Shown: in pieces, positions 1 to 5,173 of the stretch
How positions within the stretch are numbered: the stretch's first letter is position 1
How the letters are laid out: each line of letters opens with the position of its first letter
The notes under the pieces: model-generated
The model's database searches: none
What the model was told of the DNA's origin: nothing
What the model saw: only the letters and a program-made list of their open reading frames with translations
Position numbers and translations under genes: made by a program
From: Pseudomonadota bacterium
Lineage (GTDB): Bacteria > Pseudomonadota > Gammaproteobacteria > Xanthomonadales > Rhodanobacteraceae
Direction: 5' to 3'
Length of the DNA stretch: 6,016 nt
NCBI GenBank assembly: GCA_021787175.1
Contig: JAJYMF010000447.1
Coordinates: 1 to 6,016 of the forward strand

Positions 1-1
1 C

Positions 2-691
2 AGCGTCGACATTCTCTATGCCGATGCGCTGGATGCCCTGCTGCGGATGCAGCGCGACGTCGATGCACAGGGACTGCCGCGCTACGACGAGCCGCATCTG
101 GCTGCCGAAATGGAGCTGCTGCCGCGCTGGTTTCTCGAACGCCATCTCGGCGCGCATCTCGACTGCGGAGCCTGGGACGTGCTGGAAGCCGCCTTTCGCC
201 AGCTGGTCAACGCCGCGCTGGCGCAACCGGCCGCATTCGTGCACCGCGATTTCCACAGCCGCAACCTGCTGGTGCTCGACGCCGACGGCCCGGGCATCAT
301 CGATTTCCAGGACGCCGTGCACGGGCCGCTGACCTACGATCTCGTCTCGCTGCTGCGCGACTGCTACATCGTCTGGCCCGAGGTTCGCGTCGAACGCTGG
401 GCACTGGATTACCGCCTGCGCCTGATCGGCGCCGGACTGCTGCCTGCCGCCACCGGTCCGCAGGCTTTCCTGCGCAGCTTCGACCTGATGGGCCTGCAGC
501 GGCACCTCAAGGTGCTCGGCATCTTCTGCCGGCTGTGGTACCGCGACGGCAAGCGCGGCTACCTCGCCGACCTGCCACGCGTGTACGCCTATACCCTCGA
601 CGTGGCGCGGCGCTATCCCGAGCTGGCCGCGCTGGCCGCGCTGCTCGAACGCGCGGTCGCCGGCCGCGATCTGACGGTGCCGGCGCCGTGA
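2..691 (+). CDS. amgK: N-acetylmuramate/N-acetylglucosamine anomeric kinase AmgK (5' end missing)
   Basis: A cytoplasmic sugar kinase of the aminoglycoside phosphotransferase (APH/choline kinase-like) fold. In the family, AmgK uses ATP to phosphorylate the anomeric carbon of MurNAc (and GlcNAc), giving MurNAc alpha-1-phosphate for MurU. The frame is open from base 2, and 229 residues are visible. Full-length relatives have roughly 330-350 residues, so about the first third, with the N-lobe, lies outside the window. The catalytic loop VHRDFHSRNLL is at visible residues 80-90 (Asp83 the likely base, Asn88 a metal ligand), and the DFG-equivalent IIDFQDAV follows at 99-106 with metal-binding Asp101. 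The stretch DLMGLQRHLKVLGIF and the following tyrosine/arginine-rich C-terminus match what I recall of pseudomonad AmgK. The downstream gene is murU, overlapping by four bases, which strongly supports this over a generic phosphotransferase. No frameshift is seen. The start and any promoter are upstream of the window. Confidence 0.9.
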   Translation, partial: SVDILYADALDALLRMQRDVDAQGLPRYDEPHLAAEMELLPRWFLERHLGAHLDCGAWDVLEAAFRQLVNAALAQPAAFVHRDFHSRNLLVLDADGPGIIDFQDAVHGPLTYDLVSLLRDCYIVWPEVRVERWALDYRLRLIGAGLLPAATGPQAFLRSFDLMGLQRHLKVLGIFCRLWYRDGKRGYLADLPRVYAYTLDVARRYPELAALAALLERAVAGRDLTVPAP

Positions 692-1395
692 GGGCGATGA
701 TCCTCGCCGCCGGACGCGGCGAACGCATGCGCCCGCTCAGCGACCGCACGCCCAAGCCGCTGCTGACGGTCGCCGGCCAGCCGCTGATCGTGCGCCATCT
801 CGAACGCCTGGCCGCGGCCGGGGTGCGCGAGGTGGTGATCAACACCGCGCATCTGGGCGAACGATTCCCCTCCGCACTGGGCGACGGCTCGCGCTGGGGC
901 CTGCGCATCCGCTACAGCCACGAGGGCGAGCAGGCGCTGGAGACCGGCGGCGGCATCCTGCATGCGCTGCCGCTGCTGGGCGAGGACCCCTTCATCGCCG
1001 TCAGCGGCGACCTGTGGACCGACTACGACTTCGCGCGGCTGAGCATCGGCGCCGGCGATCTCGCTCATCTGGTGATGGTGCGCAATCCCGACTGGCACGC
1101 GACCGGTGACTTCGGGCTCGACGGCGATCGCATCGTCGAGCAGGGCGGCACGCGCATGACCTACGCCAACATCGCCGTCTACCGGCCCGCGCTATTCGCC
1201 GACTGGCGCGCCGCGGCGACGGCCGAACCCGGCGCCGCGCTCGACCCGCCGCGCTTTCGCCTGCTGCCGCTGTATCGGGCCGCGCTGCGCCGCGGCCGCG
1301 TCGGCGGCGAGGCCTTCGACGGCCGCTGGCACAACCTCGGCACGCCGCAACAACTGGCCGCGCTGGAAGCCGCGCTTCGCACGGGCGATGGATGA
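688..1395 (+). CDS. murU: N-acetylmuramate alpha-1-phosphate uridylyltransferase MurU
   Basis: A cytoplasmic nucleotidyltransferase that condenses MurNAc alpha-1-phosphate with UTP to give UDP-MurNAc and pyrophosphate, the second step of the AmgK-MurU peptidoglycan recycling route. It is 235 residues long, close to the roughly 225-240 usual for MurU. The RmlA-like signature is at the N-terminus: MILAAGRGERMRPL (4-17) followed by the TPKPL lysine motif (21-25). ETGGGI at 85-90 lies in the sugar-nucleotide pocket, and SGDLWTDYD at 106-114 carries the metal-binding Asp108. The C-terminal W-x-N-x-GT motif is at 214-219. I chose the GTG at 688 because it gives V-R-A-M-I-L-A-A-G, aligning with the M-K-A-M-I-L-A-A-G start of the Pseudomonas protein. 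Its GTGA overlaps the amgK stop, implying translational coupling, and no strong Shine-Dalgarno is visible. An ATG at 697 is the alternative and would lose three residues. The frame stays open back to 535, but that part overlaps amgK coding sequence. Confidence 0.92.
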   Translation: MRAMILAAGRGERMRPLSDRTPKPLLTVAGQPLIVRHLERLAAAGVREVVINTAHLGERFPSALGDGSRWGLRIRYSHEGEQALETGGGILHALPLLGEDPFIAVSGDLWTDYDFARLSIGAGDLAHLVMVRNPDWHATGDFGLDGDRIVEQGGTRMTYANIAVYRPALFADWRAAATAEPGAALDPPRFRLLPLYRAALRRGRVGGEAFDGRWHNLGTPQQLAALEAALRTGDG

Positions 1396-1426
1396 TCCCC
1401 GTTCGCGATCAGGACACGTGAACCGC

Positions 1427-1509
1427 GTAGCCCGGATGCAGCGCAGCGGAATCCGGGAACCAGACTGGGTACGGTCCCGGATTGCCTCTCATGAGGCTCC
1501 ATCCGGGCT
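1427..1509. repeat. GTAG-headed REP-like inverted pair (BIME-type) between murU and secF
   Basis: The 141-bp gap between the convergent stop codons of murU and secF contains four alternating copies of CCCGGAT and its complement ATCCGGG: 1431-1437, 1451-1457, 1476-1482 and 1501-1507. Each adjacent pair can form a hairpin (1431-1457 and 1476-1507). The second hairpin contains a further perfect GCCTC/GAGGC stem with a TCAT loop at 1484-1497. The outer arms also pair (1429-1437 with 1501-1509), as do the inner arms (1450-1458 with 1475-1483). The left unit begins with GTAG at 1427-1430, the head tetranucleotide of REPs mobilised by RAYT (TnpA-REP) transposases. The right unit ends CTTC rather than CTAC, so its head has decayed. 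From memory, GTAGCCCGGATG-type sequences are dispersed in many proteobacterial genomes. Either hairpin could help stop transcription from both sides, but there is no U-tract. Bases 1396-1426 show nothing. Confidence 0.75.
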
Positions 1510-1536
1510 TCTCATCGCTTGCGGCTGGCGCGCGCT

Positions 1537-2475
1537 CTACGGCCGCTGCGCCAGTTCGGGGTTTTCCTTGGTCACCGGCATCAGGTCTTTCTTCGACACG
1601 CCCAGCCACAGCAGCAGCGGGCTGGACACGAAGATCGACGACAGCGTGCCGATGATGATGCCGATGATCATGGTGATGGCAAATCCGTGCAGCACCGGGC
1701 CGCCGAACAGGTACAGCGCGACCATGGCGATGCCGGTGAACAGCGAGGTGATGATGGTGCGCGACAGCGTCGAGTTGATGGCGCGGTTGAGGATTTCCTC
1801 CGGCTCGGCGCGGCGCGTATTGCGGAACAGCTCGCGCACGCGGTCGAACACCACCACCTTGTCGTTGATCGAGTAGCCGACCACCGCCATCAGCGAGGCC
1901 AGCACGGTCAGGTCGAACTCGCGCTGGGTCAGCGCGAAGTAGCCGATGGTGAGCACGGTGTCGTGCACCTCGGTGAACAGCGCCGCCAGCGCGAAGCGTT
2001 TCTCGAAGCGCAGGCCGAGGTAGAGCATGATGCCGATGATCACGAAAACTACCGCCACCACGCCGTCGTTGCGCAGCTCGGCACCGACCTGCGGGCCGAC
2101 AAAGCTGGCGCTCTTCATCACCACACCGGGGTCCCTGGCTTTCAGCGCCGCCATCACCAGGCGCGCGGTCTGGTCGGCATTGGTGTCGCCCTGCTTCGGC
2201 TGCAGGCGGATGGTGAAGTCGCGCGTGCCGCCGAAGCTCTGCACCAAGGCGTGGCCGAAGCCGGCCGTCTCCAGCGTCTGCCGCACCGTGTTGGTGTCCA
2301 CGCTCTGCGCGTAGCTGACCTCGACCAGCACGCCGCCGGTGAAGTCCAGTCCGTAGTTGAGGCCGCGCACCGCGATCAGGCCGACCGCGATCACCATCAG
2401 CAGCAGCGATACGGTGATGCTGTAGCGGCGCAGGCTGAGGAAGTGGATGTTGCTGTGCGGGTTGAAGATTTCCAT
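1537..2475 (-). CDS. secF: Sec translocon accessory membrane protein SecF
   Basis: An inner-membrane RND-superfamily protein. With SecD it pulls proteins out of the SecYEG channel on the periplasmic side, driven by the proton gradient. It has 312 residues (E. coli SecF has 323). An N-terminal membrane segment lies at about 19-37, followed by YGLDFTGG (41-48), the conserved start of the periplasmic domain, which runs to about 134. Five further helices lie at about 135-155, 160-182, 186-208, 241-262 and 264-290. VGYSINDKVVVFDRVRE in TM4 carries Asp205, equivalent to the essential E. coli Asp213. SLSRTIITS carries Arg239, equivalent to Arg247. The ATG at 2475 is effectively forced: an in-frame TAG sits two codons upstream (2479-2481) and the next Met is residue 27. 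The only nearby ribosome-binding candidate is a weak ACAGG (2485-2489), 9 nt before the ATG, inside the inserted repeat. The 173-bp gap to secD is unusually long for this operon. The stop is TAG at 1537-1539. Confidence 0.97.
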   Translation of the reverse strand: MEIFNPHSNIHFLSLRRYSITVSLLLMVIAVGLIAVRGLNYGLDFTGGVLVEVSYAQSVDTNTVRQTLETAGFGHALVQSFGGTRDFTIRLQPKQGDTNADQTARLVMAALKARDPGVVMKSASFVGPQVGAELRNDGVVAVVFVIIGIMLYLGLRFEKRFALAALFTEVHDTVLTIGYFALTQREFDLTVLASLMAVVGYSINDKVVVFDRVRELFRNTRRAEPEEILNRAINSTLSRTIITSLFTGIAMVALYLFGGPVLHGFAITMIIGIIIGTLSSIFVSSPLLLWLGVSKKDLMPVTKENPELAQRP

Positions 2476-2477
2476 GG

Positions 2478-2645
2478 CTAGTGGCCTGTAACGGAAGAAG
2501 CGGAAGAGGGATCGCGAAGGAATGGGCGTGTCGGGCGCGGCTGCGGAGCGAGGCCCATAGCCATCGCTATGGGCTGAGTGAGGAGCCCGCCCGGCGCGGC
2601 CAGTCCGAGCGAGCTGCTTTCGATTTTTCCGTTACCGGCCACTAG
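2478..2645. mobile_element. MITE-like palindromic insertion between secD and secF
   Basis: Nearly the whole secD-secF gap (2476-2648) is one block with complementary ends. Bases 2482-2506 match the reverse complement of 2617-2641 at 21 of 25 positions, with mismatches at terminal-repeat positions 6, 16, 19 and 22. CTAG flanks the block on both sides (2478-2481 and 2642-2645). CTAG may be a 4-bp target duplication or, being its own reverse complement, part of the terminal repeat. Counting it, the ends form two perfect 9-bp stems separated by one mismatch. The interior has a perfect hairpin and no plausible ORF, so any movement would depend on a transposase elsewhere. Joining the flanks with one CTAG leaves a compact secD-secF junction with a well-placed GAGG. 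What is seen is the inverted repeat and the reconstruction. That it moved by transposition is inference; a dispersed non-mobile palindromic repeat is the main alternative. I do not recognise the family. Confidence 0.55.
2553..2574. repeat. Perfect 9-bp hairpin inside the secD-secF block
   Basis: GCCCATAGC (2553-2561) and GCTATGGGC (2566-2574) are exact reverse complements around a four-base loop, CATC. The hairpin lies near the middle of the 160-bp block. Because the block's ends are also complementary, the secD-secF transcript could fold into a long structure closed by the terminal repeats and capped by this stem. No U-tract follows it on the transcribed strand, so it does not look like a standard intrinsic terminator. 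It might still slow RNA polymerase or shield mRNA ends. Confidence 0.7.
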
Positions 2646-2646
2646 A

Positions 2647-2650
2647 CCTC
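2647..2650 (-). promoter_or_regulatory. Displaced Shine-Dalgarno of secF, overlapping the secD stop
   Basis: On the minus strand the secD stop reads TGAGG, so GAGG (2650 down to 2647) overlaps the terminator codon. This is a common layout for coupled operon genes. In the present sequence the secF ATG is 171 nt downstream of the last G, too far for ordinary initiation. If the inserted block and one CTAG copy are removed, GAGG is followed by TCTAGCC and then ATG, a 7-nt spacing close to optimal. The site is therefore read as the ancestral secF ribosome binding site, now separated from its start codon. Whether it still works through folding of the insert is untested. Confidence 0.45.
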
Positions 2651-4496
2651 AGACCGACAGCGTTTTGAGCTTGCGGCCGCCGTGCAGCAGCGCGGTGATC
2701 GCGTGGGTGACCGTGACCGAGGTGAACATCGAGGTCAGGATGCCGACCGCGAGCGTGATCGCGAAGCCGCGGATCGAGCCCGAGCCGAAGGTCATCAGCC
2801 CGAAGGCCGCGATCAGATGGGTGACGTTGGCGTCGAGAATCGTCGCCCACGCCTTCTGGTAGCCGGCGCGGATCGAGGCCAGCGGCGTCGAGCCGCCGCG
2901 CAGCTCCTCGCGGATGCGCTCGCAGATCAGCACGTTGGCGTCGATCGCCATGCCCAGCGTCAGCACGATGCCGGCGATGCCGGGCATGGTCAGCGTCGCC
3001 TGGAAGATCGACAGCACCGCGACCAGCATCACCAGATTGAGCACCAGCGCGATGTCGGCGACCAGGCCGAACAGCTTGTAGTAGAACGCCGCCGCCAGCA
3101 GCACCAGGCCGAGACCGATGCCGACGGCCTGCAGGCCCTTGCGGATGTTCTCCTGACCGAGGCTCGGTCCGATCACGCGCTCCTCGACGATGTCCATCGG
3201 AGCCGCCAGCGAGCCCGACTTCAGCAGCAACGCCAGTTCCTTGGCCTCCTGCAGGCCCAGGCCGGTGGTGGTGAAGCGCTTGCCGAACACGCCGTTGATG
3301 GTGGCGGCATTGATCACCTCCTCGCTGGTGCGCGAGGTGTGCACTTCCTTGCCGTTGACCATGCGGGTTTCGGGGATGCGCTCGATGTACACCACGGCCA
3401 TCTTCCTGCCGACGTTCTGGGTGGTGTAGTCGAGCATCTTCTTGGCGCCGGCCGAGTTCAGCTCGATGTTGACCGAGGGTGCGCCGCTCTGCGGATCGAA
3501 GCCGCTGGAGGCATCCACCAGTTCATCGCCGGAGACGATCACCTTCTTCTTCAGCACGATCGAACCGCCGCCGCGCATCTTGTAGAGCCGGTCCTCGGGC
3601 GGCACGTCGCCGCTCTTGGCCGCCTCGGCCGGATTCACGCTGTCGTCGACCGCGTGATATTCGAGGGTGGCGGTGGCGCCGAGGATCTTCTTGGCCTCGG
3701 CGGTGTCCTGCACGCCCGGCAGTTCGACCACGATGCGGCTGGCGCCCTGCTGCTGGATCAGCGGCTCGGCGACGCCCAGCGCGTTGACGCGGTTGCGCAA
3801 CGTGCCGAGGTTCTGGTGGACGATGCTCTGCTCGATCGCGATCAGCTTCTCGGGCTTCAGCGACGCGGTCACGGTGACGCCGTCGCTGGCCGTGGCCAAG
3901 GTCAGGTCGGGATCGTTGGCGGCGATCGCGGCCAGCGCCGCATCGTGCTCGGCGGCGGCGCGCAGCACGATGCGCACACCCTCCGGCGTACGCACCACCT
4001 CGTCATAGGCAATGTGCTTCTCGCGCAGCGCGTCGCGGATGTCGTCGGTGTAGCGCTGCATCTGCTGGTTCATCACCGCTTTGTTGTCGACCTGCATCAG
4101 GAAGTGCACGCCGCCCTGCAGATCGAGACCCAGCGGCATCGAGTTGGCGCCGATCGCGCGCAGCCATGGCGGCACGGTGGAGGCGAGATTCAGCGCCACC
4201 ACGTAGTCCTCGCCCAGCGCGTCGCGCGCGGCGGTGTAGGCCTTGAGCTGCTGATCGGTGTTGGGAAAGCGTGCCAGCAGGCGGTCGCCGCTCAGCACCA
4301 GACTGCCGGCCGGCGCACCGGCCTTGCCGAAGATGCCCGCGACGCGCTGCTCGAGCGCGGCGTCGACCTTGCCGCCGCGGTTGGCCTGGATCTGCACGGC
4401 CGGCTGCTGCGTGAACACGTTGGGCAGCGCATAGACGACGCCGATCAGCAGGACCACCGCCACCAGGGCGTACTTCCAGCGGGGAAAATCACTCAT
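2649..4496 (-). CDS. secD: Sec translocon accessory membrane protein SecD
   Basis: Inner-membrane partner of SecF in the SecDF-YajC complex, which uses the proton-motive force to complete translocation of preproteins at the periplasmic face. It has 615 residues, the same length as E. coli SecD. Membrane segment 1 is at about 9-27, followed by a large periplasmic region (about 28-450). The conserved LGLDLQGGVHFLMQV motif is at 122-136, the NRVNALGVAEPLI stretch at 235-247 (beta-rich P1 base), and PSVNIELNSAGAKK at 340-353 in the P1 head. Five C-terminal helices lie at about 453-473, 476-497, 504-524, 553-573 and 577-602. GMAIDAN at 515-521 places Asp519 at the same number as the essential E. 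coli TM4 aspartate. The ATG at 4496 has GGAAG (4504-4508) with 7-nt spacing. secD is 43 bp downstream of yajC. Its stop is TGA at 2649-2651, immediately followed by the palindromic block before secF. Confidence 0.98.
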   Translation of the reverse strand: MSDFPRWKYALVAVVLLIGVVYALPNVFTQQPAVQIQANRGGKVDAALEQRVAGIFGKAGAPAGSLVLSGDRLLARFPNTDQQLKAYTAARDALGEDYVVALNLASTVPPWLRAIGANSMPLGLDLQGGVHFLMQVDNKAVMNQQMQRYTDDIRDALREKHIAYDEVVRTPEGVRIVLRAAAEHDAALAAIAANDPDLTLATASDGVTVTASLKPEKLIAIEQSIVHQNLGTLRNRVNALGVAEPLIQQQGASRIVVELPGVQDTAEAKKILGATATLEYHAVDDSVNPAEAAKSGDVPPEDRLYKMRGGGSIVLKKKVIVSGDELVDASSGFDPQSGAPSVNIELNSAGAKKMLDYTTQNVGRKMAVVYIERIPETRMVNGKEVHTSRTSEEVINAATINGVFGKRFTTTGLGLQEAKELALLLKSGSLAAPMDIVEERVIGPSLGQENIRKGLQAVGIGLGLVLLAAAFYYKLFGLVADIALVLNLVMLVAVLSIFQATLTMPGIAGIVLTLGMAIDANVLICERIREELRGGSTPLASIRAGYQKAWATILDANVTHLIAAFGLMTFGSGSIRGFAITLAVGILTSMFTSVTVTHAITALLHGGRKLKTLSV

Positions 4497-4514
4497 GCCT
4501 GCACTTCCGGGTGG

Positions 4515-4533
4515 GCCGCGGCGCTGCCGCGGC
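4515..4533. other. GC-rich hairpin in the yajC-secD spacer
   Basis: Within the 43-bp spacer between yajC and secD, GCCGCGG (4515-4521) and CCGCGGC (4527-4533) form a perfect 7-bp stem around a five-base loop. It lies just upstream of the secD Shine-Dalgarno (4504-4508) on the transcribed strand and leaves that site unpaired. No U-run follows it, so it is not a convincing terminator. A weak attenuating or mRNA-stabilising role is possible. At this GC content a stem of this size can arise by chance. Confidence 0.4.
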
Positions 4534-4539
4534 GGAACA

Positions 4540-4872
4540 TCAGGAGACCTTCAGGGTGCCTTTCGGCAGCACGGCGGCGATTGCCTGGCGCTGCACCTTG
4601 ACCTTGACCCCGGACGCGATCTCCAGGCTCAGGAATCCGTCGCCGAGATCGTCCACGCGGCCCGCGAGGCCGCCGTTGGTGACCACCTCGTCGCCCTTGG
4701 CGAGGTCGGCGATCATCTTGCGCAGTTCCTTCTGCCGCTTCATCTGCGGGCGGATCATCAGGAAATAGAAGATGCCGAACAGGACGATCAGCGGCAGGAA
4801 GGTGATGAAGGGGTTGCCGGGCGCGGCACCCGCGACGCCCTGCGCGTATGCGTTGGGGATCAGGAAATCCAT
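4540..4872 (-). CDS. yajC: Sec translocase accessory subunit YajC
   Basis: Small single-pass inner-membrane protein that associates with SecDF. It is not essential in E. coli, and its precise role is poorly defined. It has 110 residues, the same as the E. coli protein. A short N-terminal segment containing NAYAQ precedes one hydrophobic helix at about 22-40 (FITFLPLIVLFGIFYFLMI). The family hallmark RPQMKRQKE follows at 41-49 at the membrane-cytoplasm boundary. The cytoplasmic part has the conserved LAKGDEVVTNGGLAGRV (57-73) and a beta-rich tail ending in VLPKGTLKVS. The ATG at 4872 is preceded by a purine-rich GAAGAGAA, a modest ribosome binding site. The gene lies downstream of tgt on the same strand, in the familiar tgt-yajC-secD-secF order, but 301 bp away. 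Much of that gap is repeat, so yajC may need its own promoter; none is clear. Confidence 0.96.
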   Translation of the reverse strand: MDFLIPNAYAQGVAGAAPGNPFITFLPLIVLFGIFYFLMIRPQMKRQKELRKMIADLAKGDEVVTNGGLAGRVDDLGDGFLSLEIASGVKVKVQRQAIAAVLPKGTLKVS

Positions 4873-5020
4873 GGGGTTCTCTTCGTCGGTGACGGGCGGG
4901 GTCGCGCCGGGCTCTCAAAAGGCCGGGAAGTATGCCATGCGGCCTGCCCCGCTGCATCGCGGAGGATGTGTTCCGCCGGTATGGCGCCCGCGTTGGCCGC
5001 ACCGGGCGCAGCCCCGCGGC
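4873..5020. other. yajC upstream region, no feature resolved
   Basis: This is the yajC-proximal half of the 301-bp tgt-yajC gap. It is GC-rich and holds no credible ORF, RNA gene or repeat that I can see. If yajC-secD-secF has its own promoter, it should be here. The only candidate is a minus-strand CATACT (4934 down to 4929) without a recognisable -35 element at the right distance, which is not enough to call a promoter. Confidence 0.3.
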
Positions 5021-5135
5021 GTCACCCTGAGGGCCCGGTGTCATCCCGAGGGCGAAGCCCGAAGGATCTCGTCCACCGATGGCGGCGCACTCGAGATGCT
5101 TCGCGGCGCAGACCCTTCGCTACGCTCAGGGTGAC
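5021..5135. repeat. Two-layer inverted repeat in the tgt-yajC gap
   Basis: The outer layer is a perfect 11-bp pair, GTCACCCTGAG (5021-5031) and CTCAGGGTGAC (5125-5135). The inner layer is CGAAGGATCTCG (5060-5071), pairing with CGAGATGCTTCG (5092-5103) at 11 of 12 positions. On the left the two layers start with related units, GTCACCCTGAGGGC (5021-5034) and GTCATCCCGAGGGC (5040-5053), identical at 12 of 14 bases. A short GGGC/GCCC stem-loop lies at 5050-5060. On the right, GACCCTTCGCTACGC (5111-5125) precedes the outer arm. From memory, GTCATCCCGAG...GAAGGATCTC and GACCCTTCGCTACGCTCAGGGTGAC belong to a family of intergenic palindromic repeats found widely in bacterial genomes. The mixture here suggests one copy nested in, or recombined with, another. 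No ORF of interest is inside. The repeat could partly insulate yajC-secDF from tgt transcription. Confidence 0.7.
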
Positions 5136-5173
5136 AACAAAAACGGGCGCCGCGGACAGACAGAAGCGTTTGA

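Noticed and set aside
535..687. A 51-codon upstream extension of murU to an ATG at 535
   Set aside because: The extension is arginine-rich, lies wholly inside amgK coding sequence, and the nucleotidyltransferase fold starts at the VRAMILAAG encoded from 688.
613..1098. A minus-strand open frame of 161 codons across the amgK-murU junction
   Set aside because: It is antisense to two well-supported genes and has no family resemblance.
1519..2481. A 320-codon open frame on the plus strand opposite secF
   Set aside because: Same situation: it mirrors the secF frame, has low-complexity H/Q/R/A-rich composition and no ribosome binding site or recognisable motif.
1396..2648. The idea that the repeats here form a CRISPR array
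   Set aside because: The repeats are inverted palindromic units present once per gap, with no regular direct repeat-spacer periodicity and no cas genes.
2682..4601. A 639-codon open frame on the plus strand opposite secD and the yajC-secD spacer
   Set aside because: It is antisense to an unambiguous, full-length secD. Its translation is a biased mix of Q, H, R, A and D without domains, as expected for the complementary frame of a GC-rich gene.
4929..4934. A CATACT -10-like hexamer on the minus strand upstream of yajC
   Set aside because: No acceptable -35 hexamer about 17 bp upstream. A single hexamer match in GC-rich DNA is not enough to call a promoter.
5138..5160. A possible intrinsic terminator for tgt: a T-run on the minus strand after GC-rich sequence
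   Set aside because: The GC-rich part contains only short self-complementary palindromes (CCGCGG, GGCGCC) without a proper loop, so no stem-loop precedes the T-run.
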